NCBI GenBank assembly: GCA_035297145.1
Contig: DATGZN010000094.1
Coordinates: forward strand, 1-64,000
Direction: 5' to 3'
Source: QHXW01 sp035297145
Lineage (GTDB): Bacteria > Acidobacteriota > Terriglobia > Bryobacterales > Bryobacteraceae
Length of the DNA stretch: 64,000 nt
Part shown: piece by piece, positions 15,929 through 24,159 of the stretch
Layout of the letters: each line of letters opens with the position of its first letter
Numbering within the stretch: position 1 is the stretch's first letter
Translations under genes and position numbers: made by a program
Notes under the pieces: generated by a model
Seen by the model: the letters and a program-made list of their open reading frames with translations, nothing else
Told to the model about the DNA's origin: nothing
The model's database searches: none

Positions 15929-16149
15929 CTTGGCTCGCTCCACTCTTTCAGCCAACTCATCGTTAGAATTTCATCAACATCCCCGTGGTAGGCCCTACGC
16001 TTCTTCAGGCGCGCGAGCTTTGGTAGGTGTGCTCCCGGGACAATTCTGAGTACTCGGCCTTTCCGCAATACCTCCACTGGCGTTCCAGTTTCAAGCACTT
16101 GATCGAGGATGCCGTAGAGGTTCTCTCGGAGCTTGGATACCGTCAACAT
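15925..16149 (-). CDS. Phd/YefM-type antitoxin, probably orphan
   Basis: A 74-residue protein from ATG 16149: MLTVSKLRENLYGILDQVLETG followed by TPVEVLRKGRVLRIVP is the prevent-host-death fold (VSKLREN, helix, PVEVLRKG strand). The C-terminal part (KRRAYHGDVDEILTMSWLKEW) is the toxin-wrapping segment. In-frame codons upstream belong to the preceding gene and are not used. It starts 4 nt after the stop of the TIM-barrel isomerase, so it shares that transcript. No intact toxin follows. Confidence 0.75.
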   Translation of the reverse strand: MLTVSKLRENLYGILDQVLETGTPVEVLRKGRVLRIVPGAHLPKLARLKKRRAYHGDVDEILTMSWLKEWSEPR

Positions 16150-16153
16150 GACA

Positions 16154-17047
16154 TCAGAACCCAATCTTCTCCAACGTGTGCAGGCTGTACGCCAGGCTGT
16201 CCACGGGATCTTCTGCCATCTCGTCCTGCTCGACGAAGTAGCGCTCGACGCCCGATTCCCGTGCCGCTTCCAGAATCTCCGGAAAATCCAGCACCCCGAG
16301 TCCGACTTCGCGAAATGCGTTAGGCGACAGATTCTCGGCATGGTGGGTCTTGAGGCCGGGGGCTTTGTCCTTCAGATGAACCAACGCGACCCGCCCCTTC
16401 CACTGCCGCAGCAGTTCGGCCGGGTCCTGACCCGCTACACTCGCCCAGAAAACATCGCTTTCGAACTTCACCAGTTTGGGATCGAAGCGCTCCAGAAACA
16501 CGTCGATGGGCCGCGATCCGTCCTTGGGTCCAAACTCGAAGGCGTGGTGGTGATAGCAGAACTGCATGCCCGCTTTGTGCGCGGCTTCGCCGGCCTTGTT
16601 GAATTTGTCGGCGTAGCTGCGAAACGTATCCAGCGAGCCGCGCTCGGCCGGCAGCAAATAAGCAACCACCATGTACTTGAATCCCGCCGCGGCCGCGTCG
16701 TTCACAGCCTTCTCCCACGTATATCCAGCCGGCAGGTCGCTATCCTTCCAGGCGTCGTAGTTGCCCGTGACTAGCGGCGTGTCGAAGTGGCAGCTCACCG
16801 GTTGGAGGCCGAACTCCTTACATAGCGGCAACACGAGCGCGTTGTCACCGCGAATCGATTCGATGGTCTTGTATCCAATCTTCGACAGCCGCTCCAGCGC
16901 TTCGGCCGCATGATCCTTGAGGATTTTGCGAATCGTGTAGAGTTGAAAACCGAGCGGCTGCTTGGTGGCAGCGGGTAACGCGGCTCCAGCGGCAAGAGCT
17001 GTGAGTATCGATTTGCCGGCATCGCGGCGGGTCAGTGGGTTGAGCAC
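16154..17047 (-). CDS. Exported sugar phosphate isomerase/epimerase-like (IolE/AP-endonuclease-2 TIM barrel) protein
   Basis: A 297-residue protein from GTG 17047. The N-terminus LNPLTRRDAGKSILTALAAG has a twin-arginine-like (RRDAGK) export signal ending near PAATKQPLG. The remainder is a xylose-isomerase-like TIM barrel: GFQLYTIRKIL, TIESIRGDN, CYHHHAFEFGP (metal His), KFESDVFWASVAG (Glu/Asp metal ligands), VALVHLKDKA and the final YFVEQDEMAED. Family members isomerise or epimerise sugars and inosose. This group is common as Tat-exported protein in acidobacteria and planctomycetes, with unknown substrates. A TATAAT box lies 6 nt before the start. Confidence 0.85.
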   Translation of the reverse strand: MLNPLTRRDAGKSILTALAAGAALPAATKQPLGFQLYTIRKILKDHAAEALERLSKIGYKTIESIRGDNALVLPLCKEFGLQPVSCHFDTPLVTGNYDAWKDSDLPAGYTWEKAVNDAAAAGFKYMVVAYLLPAERGSLDTFRSYADKFNKAGEAAHKAGMQFCYHHHAFEFGPKDGSRPIDVFLERFDPKLVKFESDVFWASVAGQDPAELLRQWKGRVALVHLKDKAPGLKTHHAENLSPNAFREVGLGVLDFPEILEAARESGVERYFVEQDEMAEDPVDSLAYSLHTLEKIGF

Positions 17048-17053
17048 GTGGTG

Positions 17054-17059
17054 ATTATA
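17054..17059 (-). promoter_or_regulatory. Consensus -10 TATAAT for the TIM-barrel isomerase gene
   Basis: On the minus strand TATAAT is followed by CACCAC and the GTG start at 17047 (6-nt gap). It is the strongest of the leaderless-type boxes here. The rest of 17060-17249 shows no other feature. Confidence 0.5.
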
Positions 17060-17249
17060 CAGCCGGGTCGAGTCGCTTGCCTTGCAAACCGGATCTCGCG
17101 ATGCTAAATGCGTGAACTCCTACAAGCGCATCGCCATACTGGTAATGTTGATCGTTTCCGAGCTTGCGTTCTGTCAAGACGGAACTTTCATCAGAAACGA
17201 ACTAGGGGTAGTGAGCGCGCCACCAGGGCGGTGACAAGCATCGGAATTG

Positions 17250-17993
17250 CTACCGGCCGTCGGAGTCCCTCGAGGCCCCGTCCTTTCTCGATAGCTTCCG
17301 CTCGAGATCCGGCCAAAACTCCTTAAGGATGTTGGATGCGGTGTCCACGCCGAGTTGCGTACCGAGTCCCGTTATTGCGTTGGCGGCGGTCCGATTATCC
17401 GGATAGTACGCCATGGAAATGGCCACCGCGGTGGAATTGCCGACAACTTCGGAGAAATTGAACTGGGTGCCCCCGGAATCTTTGTGTGTCCAGAAAATCT
17501 GACCCACTGCATAGCCGAATCTCGACCATCCACTTCCAACGCCTCTACGGAAATAGCGTGGGTCTTGATGCAGGAGCGTGGGGTAGATAGCCTCGGTCAT
17601 GTAGTCGCCGATCACGAAGTCGGCGTAAGACGTTCCAAAATACCGGGCATAGCCCGCCACGCCCTGGCCGAATGCGCGTGTGGAATTGTTCAGCTGTCCC
17701 TCCCCGGCAAATGCCGCGGCTAGGGCAACCGTACCACGATCGAAGGAGTCCAACGAGGCGATCCTGAACTTTTCCTTGGGAGTGAGCGGCTTGTACTCCT
17801 CCAGAGTGGGGGAGGTGCGGAAGTTCGGAATGACCCAAAGAATTCGCTTGGGAGGATGGTCCTCCTCGTGGCTCGAGGACGAGCTATCGCTCTTTGTGCC
17901 GGGCTGCACTGGGTCGCTGGAAGGTGCGTTCTGGCACAGTAACGCCAGAGGTAAAGCGATGGATGTAATCAGCGTGCGTGCAACCGTAAACAC
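17250..17993 (-). CDS. Acidobacterial outer-membrane-type conserved protein
   Basis: A 247-residue protein with a signal peptide (FTVARTLITSIALPLALLC, GTG start). A Ser/Glu/His-rich linker (DSSSSSHEEDHPP) follows, then a domain seen widely in acidobacteria: WVIPNFRTSPTLEEYKPLTP, KFRIASLDSFDRGTVALAAA, GYARYFGTSYADFVIGDYM, LHQDPRYFRRGVGSGWSR, and the aromatic beta stretch FNFSEVVGNSTAVAI. The pattern suggests an outer-membrane or periplasmic beta protein, but no function is established to my knowledge. The C-terminus is basic (LERKLSRKDGASRDSD). Monocistronic, at the end of a 160-bp gap facing the dockerin gene. Confidence 0.7.
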   Translation of the reverse strand: MFTVARTLITSIALPLALLCQNAPSSDPVQPGTKSDSSSSSHEEDHPPKRILWVIPNFRTSPTLEEYKPLTPKEKFRIASLDSFDRGTVALAAAFAGEGQLNNSTRAFGQGVAGYARYFGTSYADFVIGDYMTEAIYPTLLHQDPRYFRRGVGSGWSRFGYAVGQIFWTHKDSGGTQFNFSEVVGNSTAVAISMAYYPDNRTAANAITGLGTQLGVDTASNILKEFWPDLERKLSRKDGASRDSDGR

Positions 17994-18153
17994 GAATGCA
18001 GCTTTGCTCCCTGCGACTGAGATGCCACTTAAGAGCCGAAAGTTTCCGAAAAATTGTCCGGGTAAACATGGGTCCGATAGCTAACCACTGCGAGCATTGC
18101 AATTTCGCTCGATTGGGGGCAGGCTTTACGATGACACCCACAGGCATACGAGT

Positions 18154-19617
18154 ATGGTCACGGGCCGGCGCTTTATCATTCACGCTTTGATTTTCTCGGC
18201 ATGGGCGTCGTATCTTAGGGCCGCACCGGCCTTTGTTAGCGCGTGCGATCTCAACGCTGATGGGTTAGTCAACGTTATTGATATCCAACTTGCGATTGAC
18301 CAGGCTCTGGGAATTTTCCCTTGCACTAACGGAGATCTGAACGGCGACGGCCAGTGCAACGTTGTGGATGTTCAGCGCATCATCAACGCTACCTTGGGCG
18401 CGGGCTGTAAAGCCGGGAACGGTGCGTCATGGTACGTTTCCCCCAGCGGCAACGACAACAACTCCTGCGCACAGACGAGCCCCTGCCGGCAGATCAGCCA
18501 GGCGCTGACCATCGTGCAACCGGGCGACACGATCTTCGTAGCCGACGGCAGCTACAACGCGTTCACCGTCGATAGCCTGAATGGAACAGCGGCGAATCCC
18601 ATTACCATCCAGGCCCTGGGACAAAATGCCCAAATCCTGCCGGTGAGCGGCGTGCGGGATACGATCTTCGTTACATTTTCGTCGTACATCGTGCTCGACG
18701 GGTTGCGCTCGTTTAACGCCAACCGAGCCGCCATACGCATCGACAATAGCCCCAACGTGACCGTGCAGAACGGCGTGTACGGCAACAATGCCGAGTGGGG
18801 CATCTTCACGGATTTCTCCAACAATTCTCTGATCCGGAACAATGAATGCTACGGCAGCGTAGCGCAGCACGGCATCTATATTTCCAACAGCAGTCAGTCG
18901 CCTATCGTGCGCGCCAACTGGCTGCACGACAATGCTGGGGCCGGCGTGCAGCTAAATGCGGACGTCAGCCAGGGCGGCGTCGGAATCATCACTGGCGCGC
19001 TCCTTGAGGACAATGTCATCTACAACAATGGGTCTGCGGGCGGAGGAGCGATTAACCTGGACGGGGTGCAGTTCTCCACGATTCAGAACAACTTGCTCTA
19101 CAACAATCATGCATCCGGGATCACGATGTTCAAACAGGATGGTGCGGCTGGTCCCGTAGGAGACCTGGTTTACAACAACACCATCGACATGGCTTCCGAC
19201 GGCCGCTGGGACTTGGTGGTGAGTTCCAGCGTGGGCGGCAATACCGTGCGGGACAATATCCTCTACAACGAAAACTCGGGCCACGGCGGCATCCAGTACA
19301 CAGGTGCGACCGACGTCGCCAACACCGACAGCGACTACAACATCTTTGGCGGCGGAACCTATGCCATCACGCCGGATGACGGGACCACGTTCTACACGCT
19401 GGCCGAGTGGCAGGCGCAAGGCCACGAAGCGCACTCGTTCGTAGCCACCCTGGCGAGCCTTTTCGTGAATCCATCAGCGGGCAATTATCACCTCCTGGCC
19501 GGCTCGCCCGCGATCGATGCCGGCCAAACGCTGGCCGCCGTGACGACGGATATGGACGGAGAGAAGCGGCCGCAAGGGACCGCGTCCGATATCGGGTGCT
19601 ACGAATTCCCCGACTGA
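18154..19617 (+). CDS. Secreted dockerin-repeat plus right-handed beta-helix protein
   Basis: A 487-residue protein from ATG 18154 with signal peptide (MVTGRRFIIHALIFSAWASY). Just after it are two dockerin-type Ca-binding loops: DLNADGLVNVIDIQLAIDQ and DLNGDGQCNVVDVQRIINA. After a short linker the chain becomes a parallel beta-helix (WYVSPSGNDNNSCAQTSPCR, then many N-rich coils such as GIYISNSSQSPIVRANWLHD and IQNNLLYNNHASGITMF), like DUF1565/pectate lyase-type proteins. It ends with DIGCYEF, the usual close of choice-of-anchor beta-helix proteins. Probable polysaccharide binding or lyase function. N-terminal dockerin placement is unusual, and no cohesin is visible in the window. Confidence 0.8.
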   Translation: MVTGRRFIIHALIFSAWASYLRAAPAFVSACDLNADGLVNVIDIQLAIDQALGIFPCTNGDLNGDGQCNVVDVQRIINATLGAGCKAGNGASWYVSPSGNDNNSCAQTSPCRQISQALTIVQPGDTIFVADGSYNAFTVDSLNGTAANPITIQALGQNAQILPVSGVRDTIFVTFSSYIVLDGLRSFNANRAAIRIDNSPNVTVQNGVYGNNAEWGIFTDFSNNSLIRNNECYGSVAQHGIYISNSSQSPIVRANWLHDNAGAGVQLNADVSQGGVGIITGALLEDNVIYNNGSAGGGAINLDGVQFSTIQNNLLYNNHASGITMFKQDGAAGPVGDLVYNNTIDMASDGRWDLVVSSSVGGNTVRDNILYNENSGHGGIQYTGATDVANTDSDYNIFGGGTYAITPDDGTTFYTLAEWQAQGHEAHSFVATLASLFVNPSAGNYHLLAGSPAIDAGQTLAAVTTDMDGEKRPQGTASDIGCYEFPD

Positions 19618-19620
19618 TAG

Positions 19621-20433
19621 TCAGAACGGGAAACGAATAGTAAAGATCACCGCGTGATTGTACTGGTGGAACTGCGTAGCGGCGATCTGAAAGCCTCCGC
19701 CTAGAGCCATCACCAGCCGGCCGTGGAGCTTGAAGCGGCCGAAAATGATTCCCGGAGTTACGAACGTCTGTTTCTTGCCATTATTGTCGCCCTCTTTCCA
19801 GAACGTGGAGTTGACTTCCAGTTCGGGCCACAGCTTCTGCATGACGTGATATTGGAAGGCAGTGTTCCACGCCAGAGCATGTCCAAGCCCGCTTATGCGG
19901 CTGAGCGGCAAGCCGGCCCCGAATGTGCTTTGCACATCGAACTTGCCCCACCCCTTTCCACCGGCGATGGTCGGCGTCAGCACGGCCGCCTTCGCTCCGT
20001 TCGTGTAAGTCCCGGTGGGAACGGTGGCGCCGAAGAACACGGTGAGAATGTAATTGCCGGATTCCTCGTTGGCGGAGAGCAGGCGATACTTGCCAGTGAA
20101 GGAAAAATCGCCCCAGCCGTCGTGGATCTTGTCGTTGTTGTGTTCGAGGTAAGGCGGAAGGTTGATGAGCAGCTCCACGCGCTCGTTGGGAATCAACTCG
20201 AGCCCCTTGCCGCCATCGTAGTTGGCAAGATCGTGCCCGGTTGCCATCTGCTCCACCAGGAAGTCGGCGCGAAACTCTTGTTCGAGCCGAGGCGTGACCG
20301 TGGCGAGCGGCGTCATCCACCGGGGCTGGTCGGCTTTCGCCTGATCGGAGCGGTCGAGCCATTCGCTGAAAAAGCCGTCCTGCGCGTGCATCGCGGACGC
20401 GGCCCAAAAAAGGAGTACAAGGGGTTTTGTCAT
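19621..20433 (-). CDS. Outer-membrane beta-barrel protein, MetA-pathway (phenol degradation) transporter-like
   Basis: A 270-residue protein with a signal peptide (MTKPLVLLFWAASAMHAQ) and C-terminal FTIRFPF, an aromatic end typical of outer-membrane barrels. Alternating strands dominate: FSFTGKYRLLSANEESGNY, LTVFFGATVPTGTYTNG, GGKGWGKFDVQSTFGAGLPL. The pattern resembles the Phenol_MetA_deg/transporter-like barrel family. It is divergent from the XRE-PBP regulator and shares the palindromic control region, and the molybdate ABC genes follow, so it may be an outer-membrane oxyanion porin. That role is inference from position. Confidence 0.65.
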   Translation of the reverse strand: MTKPLVLLFWAASAMHAQDGFFSEWLDRSDQAKADQPRWMTPLATVTPRLEQEFRADFLVEQMATGHDLANYDGGKGLELIPNERVELLINLPPYLEHNNDKIHDGWGDFSFTGKYRLLSANEESGNYILTVFFGATVPTGTYTNGAKAAVLTPTIAGGKGWGKFDVQSTFGAGLPLSRISGLGHALAWNTAFQYHVMQKLWPELEVNSTFWKEGDNNGKKQTFVTPGIIFGRFKLHGRLVMALGGGFQIAATQFHQYNHAVIFTIRFPF

Positions 20434-20442
20434 ATAAAAAAG

Positions 20443-20467
20443 CTATTGTCTTGTAAACAAGACATAG
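20443..20467. promoter_or_regulatory. Palindromic operator GTCTTGTAAACAAGAC before the XRE-PBP regulator
   Basis: A perfect 7-bp inverted repeat with an AA centre at 20448-20463, extended by CTAT and ATAG outer arms (one base out of register). It lies between the divergent barrel gene (ATG 20433) and the regulator (ATG 20514). The half-site TGTCTT recurs at 20506-20511 and, as TGTCTCTTT, at 24030-24038 upstream of modA. Likely a binding site for the regulator. Confidence 0.55.
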
Positions 20468-20513
20468 TAGCAGAGCCAAAAGGGCGTGTAAACTGGAATG
20501 GACACTGTCTTTT

Positions 20514-21638
20514 ATGAAAGTAAAGAATCGCTTAGCGGAGATCCGGCAAGCGCGAGGCTTCGGAGCTGCGGAACTGGCCAAAGCAGGCGGCGTTACCCGC
20601 CAGACGATTTACGCCATCGAAGCCGGAGCATATGTTCCAAATACAGCAGTTGCGCTGCGCCTCGCGCAGACGCTCGAGGTTCGAGTGGAAGAGCTGTTTT
20701 CTCTTGATGATGGCTCGCCGGCGCCGGTGATCACCGAGGACGTGGAAATGCTGCCCGGCGGCCAGGCGGTGGAGCCGGGATTGCCGGTCCAGCTCTGCCA
20801 GGTGGACAAGCGCATCATGGGAGTTTATCCGTCGCCGGTGGCGTGGCATTTGCCCGTCGCGGATGCAGTGGTGGTGCACGCTGGCGGGAAGGGGGCCGAT
20901 GCGCGCAAGGCGCGGGTGCAGGTATTTGGCGCGGAAGGCGAAGCCGGCCATCGGCTTTTGATGGCCGGCTGCGACCCGGCGATGACGGTGCTGGCGAGGC
21001 ATGTGCGGAAAGGGAATGTCGAGCTGGTGCTGGCGCATCGCAACAGCTCGCAGTCGCTGGTCCTGCTGCGAGAAGGCCTGGTGCACGTGGCTGGTTCGCA
21101 TCTGCGCGATGAAGCCACCGGCGAATCCAACCTGCCGCACGTGCGCAAACTGTTTCCCCGGGGAACGGTTTCAGTGATTACATTTGCCATGTGGGAAGAG
21201 GGAATTGTCGTGGCGAAGGGCAATCCGAAGTCGATCCGGGAGATCGGCGACTTTGCACGCAAAGGTGTCACGCTAGTGAATCGGGAAGCGGGATCCGGCA
21301 GCCGGATTTTATTGGACTCCAGCCTGAAGCGGTTGGGAATTCCTATCGCGAAAGTGACGGGTTACGGCCAGATCGCGTACGGCCACCTTCCAGCGGCCTG
21401 GCAAGTTCGCGTGGGACAAGCGGATGGTTGCGTGGCCACGCGGGCCGCGGCGCGGATATTCGGGCTAGACTTTGTGCCGCTCATTGGTGAACGCTACGAC
21501 CTGGTGATTCGCAAGCCGCACCTGGCATTGCCCGCCGTGCAGCTGCTGCTAGATACGTTGAGCCGGACGGCGTTTCGGCGGGAACTCGAGGGACTGGGAG
21601 GATACACTACGAGCGATGCGGGAAAGCAGGTGGCTTAG
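20514..21638 (+). CDS. XRE-type HTH regulator fused to periplasmic-binding-protein-like domain, probably molybdate/tungstate responsive
   Basis: A 374-residue cytosolic protein. Residues 1-65 form an XRE helix-turn-helix: VKNRLAEIRQARGFGAAELA, GGVTRQTIYAIEAGAYVPNT, RLAQTLEVRVEELF. Residues about 90-370 are a PBP-like domain (PF12727 type, related to molybdate-binding proteins): LMAGCDPAMTVLARH, VELVLAHRNSSQSLVLLREG, RGTVSVITFAMWEEGIVVAKG, TLVNREAGSGSRILLDSSL, and GYGQIAYGHLPAAWQVRVGQAD. This architecture is known as a molybdate-sensing one-component regulator (the LysR-like fold is replaced by an XRE head). modABC follow convergently, and a palindrome lies upstream, supporting control of oxyanion uptake. 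Confidence 0.8.
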   Translation: MKVKNRLAEIRQARGFGAAELAKAGGVTRQTIYAIEAGAYVPNTAVALRLAQTLEVRVEELFSLDDGSPAPVITEDVEMLPGGQAVEPGLPVQLCQVDKRIMGVYPSPVAWHLPVADAVVVHAGGKGADARKARVQVFGAEGEAGHRLLMAGCDPAMTVLARHVRKGNVELVLAHRNSSQSLVLLREGLVHVAGSHLRDEATGESNLPHVRKLFPRGTVSVITFAMWEEGIVVAKGNPKSIREIGDFARKGVTLVNREAGSGSRILLDSSLKRLGIPIAKVTGYGQIAYGHLPAAWQVRVGQADGCVATRAAARIFGLDFVPLIGERYDLVIRKPHLALPAVQLLLDTLSRTAFRRELEGLGGYTTSDAGKQVA

Positions 21639-21654
21639 TTCGGTATGAGGCGTT

Positions 21655-22353
21655 TTAGAGCGGCGCGAGCAGCTTTCGGAGGAGATCGGTGGCCGGCGCG
21701 GTGCGCACTTGCTCCCAATCGCCCTGCTGAATCACTTGGCCTCGCTCAATGACGGCTACGTGAGACGACAGCCGCTCCAGGACGTAAGCCTGGTGATCCA
21801 CCACGATCATGGTGAACCCGAGGTTGTTTTTCCAAGCCAGAAGGCCTTCGATCAGCTCGCGTGCGAGTTGCCGATCAAGGCCGGCAAACGGCTCATCGAG
21901 CAGAACCAGCGGCGGGCGCCGCGCCAACATGCGCGCGAGCGCCACTCTTCGCGCCTGACCGCCGGAGATACGTGCCGCCGGTGCGTTCCAGAAGTCGTCC
22001 AGGCTAAGGCTTGCGCGCAAGTCCGCGAGCCAGCCATTCTCATTTTCCGTGGGCCCGCGACCCAGCCCGAAGGCGATATTCCGCGCCACGGTCAGATGAG
22101 GAAAAAGATATGGCTCTTGAGTCAGGTATCCAACGGGCCGCAGATGCAGGGGCAACGGCGGCGGAAACAACTGGATGCCACCAAAGCGGATACTGCCGTG
22201 ATCCGGTTGCTCAATGCCGGCGATGCACGAAAGTACTGTGCTCTTCCCGGCGCCGGATGCTCCAAACAGCCCCAGAGAGCCGCCCTTTTCGATCTTCAGG
22301 TGAACGTCGACCGTCAGATCGCGCCGCCGTTTGAGAATGTAGGCGTCAAGCAT
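21655..22353 (-). CDS. modC: Molybdate/tungstate ABC transporter ATP-binding protein, short form
   Basis: A 232-residue ABC ATPase energising oxyanion import. Walker A: FGASGAGKSTVL. Q-loop YLTQEPYLFPHLTV. Signature ISGGQARRVALARMLA. Walker B LVLLDEPFAGLD, then the H-loop VVDHQAYVL. It ends at LLRKLLAPL just after the ATPase core, so the C-terminal TOBE/Mop molybdate-sensing domain of classic ModC is absent. It overlaps modB by 8 nt, showing translational coupling. Sensing may have moved to the nearby XRE-PBP regulator. Confidence 0.85.
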   Translation of the reverse strand: MLDAYILKRRRDLTVDVHLKIEKGGSLGLFGASGAGKSTVLSCIAGIEQPDHGSIRFGGIQLFPPPLPLHLRPVGYLTQEPYLFPHLTVARNIAFGLGRGPTENENGWLADLRASLSLDDFWNAPAARISGGQARRVALARMLARRPPLVLLDEPFAGLDRQLARELIEGLLAWKNNLGFTMIVVDHQAYVLERLSSHVAVIERGQVIQQGDWEQVRTAPATDLLRKLLAPL

Positions 22354-23113
22354 GTGGGCGGCGTTGCGCCAGGAGATGGGCGATCCAGGGCAGAGGCAGC
22401 GCGGTCACTAGAAAAACCAGGAGCAGCGGCATGACAGCGGGCAGACCGAAGCTCTGCAGATTGACCCAGAGCTGCACTGGCATTCCAGATGGATAATACG
22501 CGGTCACGACGACAGCGCCAAATTCCCCCAGGGCACGGACCCAGGCGAGACTGAAAGCGACAGCGAGTCCCAGCCGCGCCAATGGAAAGGTGACGCGCCA
22601 AAACACACGCGATGGCGTCTGGCCGAGCAAAGCGGCCTGTTTTTCGAGCATCGGGGGAATGGAGCCGAACGCCGCGATGGCTCCCAGAATGTAGTAGCCG
22701 ATGCTGACGTAGACTTGCGTGACCACGAACGCGAGCGCGTTGTTGCTCAAGCGAATTCCGGCATGCTCTAGCCATTGGCCGATCCAACCCGTTGGACCGA
22801 ACGCCATAGAGAGCAAGATCCCCAACGCCAGCGGAGGCAGCAGAATGGAGAGAATCAGGATGCTCTGCCACCACAGGCGTTCCTTCGGAGCGGCGCGCGC
22901 GACGTAGATCGCAACCGGCGTGCCCACCAGCAACACGATCAACATGGCGGCGCCAGTCCAGAGCAAAGACACACGAATAGATGAGAGAGTGGGATTGGCG
23001 ACCGCATCATCCCAGCGCCAAGGGCCCACGCGAGAAAGCAATCCAGTGAGGGGATAGAGCAGCGCGAGGGCGAAGAGCACCACGCCGCAGCGTGAGATAG
23101 AGCGCCGGGTCAC
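22346..23113 (-). CDS. modB: Molybdate/tungstate ABC transporter permease
   Basis: A 255-residue inner-membrane permease with about five or six transmembrane helices (VVLFALALLYPLTGLLSRV, TGAAMLIVLLVGTPVAIYVA, ILSILLPPLALGILLSMAFG). The EAA-type cytoplasmic loop that contacts the ATPase reads LEKQAALLGQTPSRVFWRVT, then FPLARLGLAVAFSLAWVRAL. It carries the usual GEFGAVVV segment of ModB. It overlaps modA by 4 nt and modC by 8 nt, so the three genes form one operon read leftward. Confidence 0.88.
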   Translation of the reverse strand: MTRRSISRCGVVLFALALLYPLTGLLSRVGPWRWDDAVANPTLSSIRVSLLWTGAAMLIVLLVGTPVAIYVARAAPKERLWWQSILILSILLPPLALGILLSMAFGPTGWIGQWLEHAGIRLSNNALAFVVTQVYVSIGYYILGAIAAFGSIPPMLEKQAALLGQTPSRVFWRVTFPLARLGLAVAFSLAWVRALGEFGAVVVTAYYPSGMPVQLWVNLQSFGLPAVMPLLLVFLVTALPLPWIAHLLAQRRPHA

Positions 23114-24009
23114 GTGGCGCCCAACACTTTGGCATCGCCGGGTGGATCATAATCGGAACGGCTGAAGATTTCTTGCGCCGATTTTCCGCATAGCCATTCG
23201 ACGAACCGCGCAGCCGCTTGAGGATCTGGCGCCTGCTTGAGTGCCGCGGCGTAATAAACCAACGGCTCGGGATGATAGGTTTTGCTGTTCAGCGTGAGGC
23301 TCGCTTGCGAGTAAGCTCCAGACGAGCCGCCGCCGAGATTGATTTCCCGCGGCAAGGTGACATACGGCAGGTGGAACGGCGCGGGCTGGATCTTATAGGC
23401 GGACGCCGCATCCAACTGGCCGCTCTGCAAGCGCGCTTGGACGGTGGGCTCGGTAAAGATCTGTTCGGGGTTGACGTCCGGTCCGAGAATGAGCCGAACG
23501 AGATCGGGCTGCTTGTAGAGGCGCGCCGCAAGCTGCATGACAAATATGATATTGCGGCCTTGCGGGTCGGTGACAGGATCGGTTCGGCCGAAGCGCAGGC
23601 CCGGCTCCTGGAGGATTTGCCACCAGGATTGAGCGTTAGACTTGTCCGCCGCCTCGAAACGGGGCGCGAAGCGGCTGCTGGGGCAGTAGGCGATCACCAT
23701 TTCGGTGTGTGCGATGGGGACCGCGTTGGTAGCCATTCCCGCCTTCAGAACCGTTTCCATGGGGCTGGGAGTCACCGAGATGAAAACATCCGCATGAATG
23801 GCGTTGCCTACGATGAGCTGTGCGAGTCCGCTGGCGCCCTGCGCGCGGCCCTGCAACGACAGGCCCAGTTGCGCGAGCGCCGCCTGCTTGATCTCGCCTT
23901 CCATCACGGAGGCCATCGATCCGGCGTAGGCGACATTCAAGACGCTCTCACCGCGAGCTTTCAACCCCGCGAGCGCGGCGATTTGGTAAATGATCTGACG
24001 GCGGGTCAA
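23110..24009 (-). CDS. modA: Molybdate/tungstate-binding protein, WtpA/ModA-like
   Basis: A 299-residue extracytoplasmic solute-binding protein from a TTG start. The short N-terminus (TRRQIIYQIAALAGLKARG) is a weak Tat-like export signal. The core resembles the archaeal-type WtpA class more than E. coli ModA: NVAYAGSMASVMEGEIKQAA, RAQGASGLAQLIVGNAIHAD, HTEMVIAYCPSSRF, FGRTDPVTDPQGRN, AASAYKIQPAPFHLPYVTLP. It delivers molybdate or tungstate to ModB/ModC. A palindromic CAGTATACTG and a TGTCT half-site lie 13-30 nt upstream. Confidence 0.82.
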   Translation of the reverse strand: MTRRQIIYQIAALAGLKARGESVLNVAYAGSMASVMEGEIKQAALAQLGLSLQGRAQGASGLAQLIVGNAIHADVFISVTPSPMETVLKAGMATNAVPIAHTEMVIAYCPSSRFAPRFEAADKSNAQSWWQILQEPGLRFGRTDPVTDPQGRNIIFVMQLAARLYKQPDLVRLILGPDVNPEQIFTEPTVQARLQSGQLDAASAYKIQPAPFHLPYVTLPREINLGGGSSGAYSQASLTLNSKTYHPEPLVYYAAALKQAPDPQAAARFVEWLCGKSAQEIFSRSDYDPPGDAKVLGAT

Positions 24010-24021
24010 CGTAATGTATTT

Positions 24022-24038
24022 CAGTATACTGTCTCTTT
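24022..24038. promoter_or_regulatory. Palindrome CAGTATACTG with TGTCT half-site upstream of modA
   Basis: CAGTATACTG (24022-24031) is a perfect 10-bp palindrome containing TATACT, usable as the modA -10 on the minus strand. It runs directly into CTGTCTCTTTA, which resembles CTGTCTTTTA upstream of the XRE-PBP gene (20505-20514). Suggests shared control of the regulator and the transporter. Confidence 0.45.
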
Positions 24039-24053
24039 AACACGACGAAGCGC

Positions 24054-24094
24054 GAAAAACTACTTTTCAACGCCGGAACGCAGAGACGCCGAGA
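24054..24094. repeat. Dispersed intergenic repeat, copy 1
   Basis: 41 bp beginning GAAAAACTACTTTTCA and ending CGCAGAGACGCCGAGA. It matches 51412-51452 at 36 of 41 positions; identical 16-bp blocks flank a variable middle. GATTCGCACC overlaps its right end, and the same 10 bp occurs 23 bp after copy 2. It resembles the widespread CGCAGAGACGC-type intergenic repeat of several phyla. No coding potential. Confidence 0.7.
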
Positions 24095-24159
24095 TTCGCA
24101 CCGCCCGACGGCTCTGATAGACTCTTTGAGAAAGCCTAAAATTCTGGGACAGATACGCA

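Noticed and set aside
24010..24159. Molybdenum-cofactor riboswitch upstream of modA
   Set aside because: The gap holds the palindrome and the dispersed repeat but no Moco RNA-like stem arrangement.
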